Source: an uncultured Lachnospiraceae bacterium (GTDB lineage: Bacteria > Bacillota > Clostridia > Lachnospirales > Lachnospiraceae). From it: a stretch of 35,345 nt of DNA. Below the pieces are notes generated by a model that worked only from the letters and a program-made list of their open reading frames with translations, was not told the origin of the DNA and did not search any database. Position 1 is the stretch's first letter; each line of letters starts with the position of its first letter. Position numbers and translations under genes: made by a program. This document shows positions 33,633 through 35,345 of the stretch, piece after piece. The stretch covers positions 1-35,345 of the forward strand of contig CASCGD010000021.1 in NCBI GenBank assembly GCA_949132985.1, in the 5' to 3' direction.

Positions 33633-34697
33633 ATGTTGAAAAAGAAAAATTTATATGAGAAAATTTGCGGCTGTGCACTTTTATGTCTGTCATTGGCGCT
33701 TACGGGCTGTGCAGGAGATGGCGGAAGTGTCTCAGGCGAGGCTCAGACAGATTTGCAGACGCAGGAGGAAACGGCGCGGCAGGAGGAAATGGCACCAAAA
33801 GAGGGGGTGAAAAAGGAACGCGCTCAGGAAGAAAATCCGCAGCAGCCGGAGGAGATATCCGAAGAAGCGCTTTCGGAATCCAAAAATCATGGGTCAGAGA
33901 AGCCGGGGGAACCTCTGATAAAAGAAGTAGACTGGTCGTCTTATTTTGATGGAATTGATGGTTCGGCAGTCATTTACCAACCTTCTGAAAATTGTTGTGA
34001 GATTTATAATAAGGAAGCAGCGTTTGCCCGCCGTTCTCCGTGCTCGACCTTCAAGATTATTTCTTCTCTGATCGCACTGGAGAACGGGATCATTGACCCG
34101 GAGGACTCCATTCGCACATGGAGCGGGGAAAGCTTTTGGAACGAGGAGTGGAACCGGGATATTGGTTTCAACGATGCGTTTCATGCATCCTGCGTCTGGT
34201 ATTTTCGAGAGGTGGCTGACGAGATTGGGGAGGATTTGATGCAAAAAGAGCTGGATCGGCTTTCCTATGGAAACTGCGATATTTCAGATTGGAAAGGGCG
34301 GTTGAACACGAACAACAGCAATCCGGCGTTGACGGGATTTTGGATCGAGTCGTCGCTTCTGATCTCACCGAAGGAACAAGTGGAGGTGCTGGAGCGCATT
34401 TTTGGGGATCGTTCGGGTTATTCGGAAAAAACGCGGGAGGAATTAAAGCAGGTGATGCTGCTGCCAGAGCAAAGCAATGCGGATATTTCCATTTATGGGA
34501 AAACGGGAATGGGAAAGGCAGGAGGGTTTCTGGTCGATGCGTGGTACGCGGGGTTTGCCGAGTGCTCCGGCAACAAAATTTATTTCTGCGTGCACCTGGA
34601 TGAGACGGAGGATGAGCGTGTGTCCAGTGCGACGGCGCGGGAGATTGCGGTAAAGCTTGTGTCGGATTTTGCAGCGCAGGGGAAGTCTAGGGCATAA
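33633..34697 (+). CDS. Class D (OXA-type) beta-lactamase, lipoprotein
   Basis: Serine hydrolase of beta-lactams, 354 residues. The signal peptide ends in a lipobox LTGC with Cys26, so it should be anchored outside the membrane. A long Glu/Gln-rich spacer (about 27-95) leads to the catalytic domain. Class D motifs are all present: STFK (138-141, Ser138 nucleophile), SCV (186-188, in SCVWYFRE), YGN (212-214), FWIESSLLISPKEQVEVL, and KTG (290-292, in YGKTGMGKAGG). There is no zinc-protease or multi-span N-terminus, so it is not a BlaR1/MecR1 sensor. Known Clostridioides class D enzymes (CDD) are similar in kind. AGGAG lies 9 nt before the ATG. Spectrum and activity cannot be read. Confidence 0.92.
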   Translation: MLKKKNLYEKICGCALLCLSLALTGCAGDGGSVSGEAQTDLQTQEETARQEEMAPKEGVKKERAQEENPQQPEEISEEALSESKNHGSEKPGEPLIKEVDWSSYFDGIDGSAVIYQPSENCCEIYNKEAAFARRSPCSTFKIISSLIALENGIIDPEDSIRTWSGESFWNEEWNRDIGFNDAFHASCVWYFREVADEIGEDLMQKELDRLSYGNCDISDWKGRLNTNNSNPALTGFWIESSLLISPKEQVEVLERIFGDRSGYSEKTREELKQVMLLPEQSNADISIYGKTGMGKAGGFLVDAWYAGFAECSGNKIYFCVHLDETEDERVSSATAREIAVKLVSDFAAQGKSRA

Positions 34698-34725
34698 CCA
34701 AACTATTTAGAGCGGGGAGTGGTTT

Positions 34726-34833
34726 ATGAGTATTCAACGGATATTACTCCGCTGCCGCGGGGACAGCTTTGCAATGGAAAACGCACCCCGAAATGGAAAA
34801 GATGCCGTGAAGGCAGTCTGCTTTTGCTTGTAA
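34726..34833 (+). CDS. Possible 35-residue peptide (low confidence)
   Basis: A short frame with a good ribosome site (GGGGAG at 34714-34719, 6 nt spacing) in the 223-nt gap between the beta-lactamase and the sigma factor. The predicted peptide is basic and has three cysteines but no clear domain. It may be a leader peptide, or chance. The region also contains a repeated AAGGCAG (34810 and 34832). Confidence 0.25.
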   Translation: MSIQRILLRCRGDSFAMENAPRNGKDAVKAVCFCL

Positions 34834-34920
34834 GGCAGAATAAACATTAGACCACATACAAAGATGCTGGTGAAATAAAGTTGGAGCAGGATACAGATGC
34901 ATGGGGGAGGTGATGCACTG

Positions 34921-35345
34921 GTGCGGACTGATTTCGAAATGAATCGCGCGGTAGAAAGGTACGCGGATATGGTAAAGCGTATCTGTCTTTGCCATCTGAA
35001 AAATCAGGCAGATACAGAAGATGTATTTCAAAACGTTTTTTTGAAATATATGCTCTGTGATACACCTTTTGAGAGCGATGAACATGAGAAAGCATGGCTG
35101 CTGCGCATCACGATCAACGCCTGCAGGGATTACCTGAAAAGCTTTTTCAGGCGAAGCACAGTGCCGCTGGAGGTCATTGCCGAGGTGGCTGCGGAGGCCC
35201 CGGAGGATCACCGGGAGGTTTTGGAGGCTGTTCTCGCACTGCCGGATAAATATAAGGATGCTATCTATCTGCACTATTATGAGGGCTATTCGGCTGCCGA
35301 GATCGGAAGGATTCTCGGAAAAAAGGAGAATACGGTTTATTCGCT
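34921..35345 (+). CDS. ECF-type RNA polymerase sigma factor (partial, cut by window edge)
   Basis: Alternative sigma-70 family factor. From the GTG at 34921 (GGAGG at 34906-34910, 10 nt spacing) 141 codons are visible. Region 2 reads RAVERYADMVKRICLCHLKNQADTEDVFQNVFLKY with the hallmark DTEDVFQNVF. AWLLRITINACRDYLKSFFRR follows, and region 4 has LPDKYKDAIYLHYYEGYSAAEIGRILGKKENTVYS, the DNA-reading helix-turn-helix. The frame runs off the window, so an anti-sigma partner may lie just beyond. An in-frame ATG at 34939 would truncate region 2. Confidence 0.92.
   Translation, partial: MRTDFEMNRAVERYADMVKRICLCHLKNQADTEDVFQNVFLKYMLCDTPFESDEHEKAWLLRITINACRDYLKSFFRRSTVPLEVIAEVAAEAPEDHREVLEAVLALPDKYKDAIYLHYYEGYSAAEIGRILGKKENTVYS

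Noticed and set aside
34726-34740. First bases of this short frame match the start of a TEM beta-lactamase gene (MSIQ)
   Set aside because: The match ends after four codons and the rest is unrelated, so it is coincidence and not a TEM remnant or vector trace.
34744-35274. 176-codon minus-strand frame
   Set aside because: Antisense to the ECF sigma factor, which carries clear regions 2 and 4.

Overview
The window reads as chromosomal DNA from a spore-forming member of the Clostridia, most likely Lachnospiraceae. Supporting signs are the alpha/beta small acid-soluble spore protein, GerW/YtfJ beside a DUF2953 (YtfI-like) protein, the order Asp23 - DAK2/FakA-like - RecG, Shine-Dalgarno-led genes with several TTG/GTG starts, and Gram-positive lipoprotein signals. 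No tRNA, rRNA, CRISPR array, complete insertion sequence or prophage is visible. Most genes are GC-rich. The Sel1 gene near the right end and a gene-poor stretch at 5.7-6.1 kb are clearly more AT-rich.

Layout. 1-111: tail of a flavodoxin-like oxidoreductase. 0.44-5.66 kb: an Opp/Dpp-type ABC importer (lipoprotein, a single polypeptide with two ATPase domains, two permeases). 5.66-6.10 kb: a decayed-looking minus-strand frame. 6.1-8.3 kb (minus): ApbE flavin transferase and the AzlC/AzlD branched-chain amino acid exporter. 8.6-10.5 kb: a 469-residue uncharacterised protein and a GNAT acetyltransferase. 10.6-16.1 kb: a tightly packed block in which many neighbours overlap: DUF896, MiaB, NusG-domain-II protein, Gx-family membrane protein, RuvA, RuvB, a 63-residue unknown and a YitT-family membrane protein. 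16.2-21.8 kb: ZapA, a U32 Fe-S protein, and the SEDS/class B PBP pair (FtsW/RodA-like and PbpA-like, overlapping by 59 nt). 21.8-24.1 kb: a Nudix - unknown - DUF2953 - GerW operon with its own near-consensus promoter. 24.2-24.7 kb: a 46-residue membrane peptide, structured repeats, and rpmB on the minus strand. 25.0-29.1 kb: Asp23, the DAK2 protein and RecG, ending in a strong terminator. 29.3-32.3 kb (minus): an SASP gene with a forespore-type promoter, then rqcH behind an SDR oxidoreductase. 32.5-35.3 kb: an AT-rich Sel1-repeat gene, a lipoprotein class D beta-lactamase, and the start of an ECF sigma factor cut by the window edge.

Most of the window is housekeeping: DNA repair and recombination (RuvAB, RecG), tRNA modification (MiaB), ribosome rescue (RqcH), cell division and wall synthesis (ZapA, FtsW/PBP), envelope stress (Asp23, FakA-like) and sporulation (GerW, SASP). 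The best candidates for undescribed biology are the 469-residue protein at 8.6-10.0 kb, two very short well-initiated genes (63 and 46 residues), the NusG-II/Gx membrane pair inside the miaB-ruvAB operon with an ApbE nearby, the Sel1 - class D beta-lactamase - ECF sigma neighbourhood, and several elaborate intergenic hairpins that may be dispersed repeats. I do not see a clear new defence or secretion system. All family assignments are by eye from motifs; no search was run.
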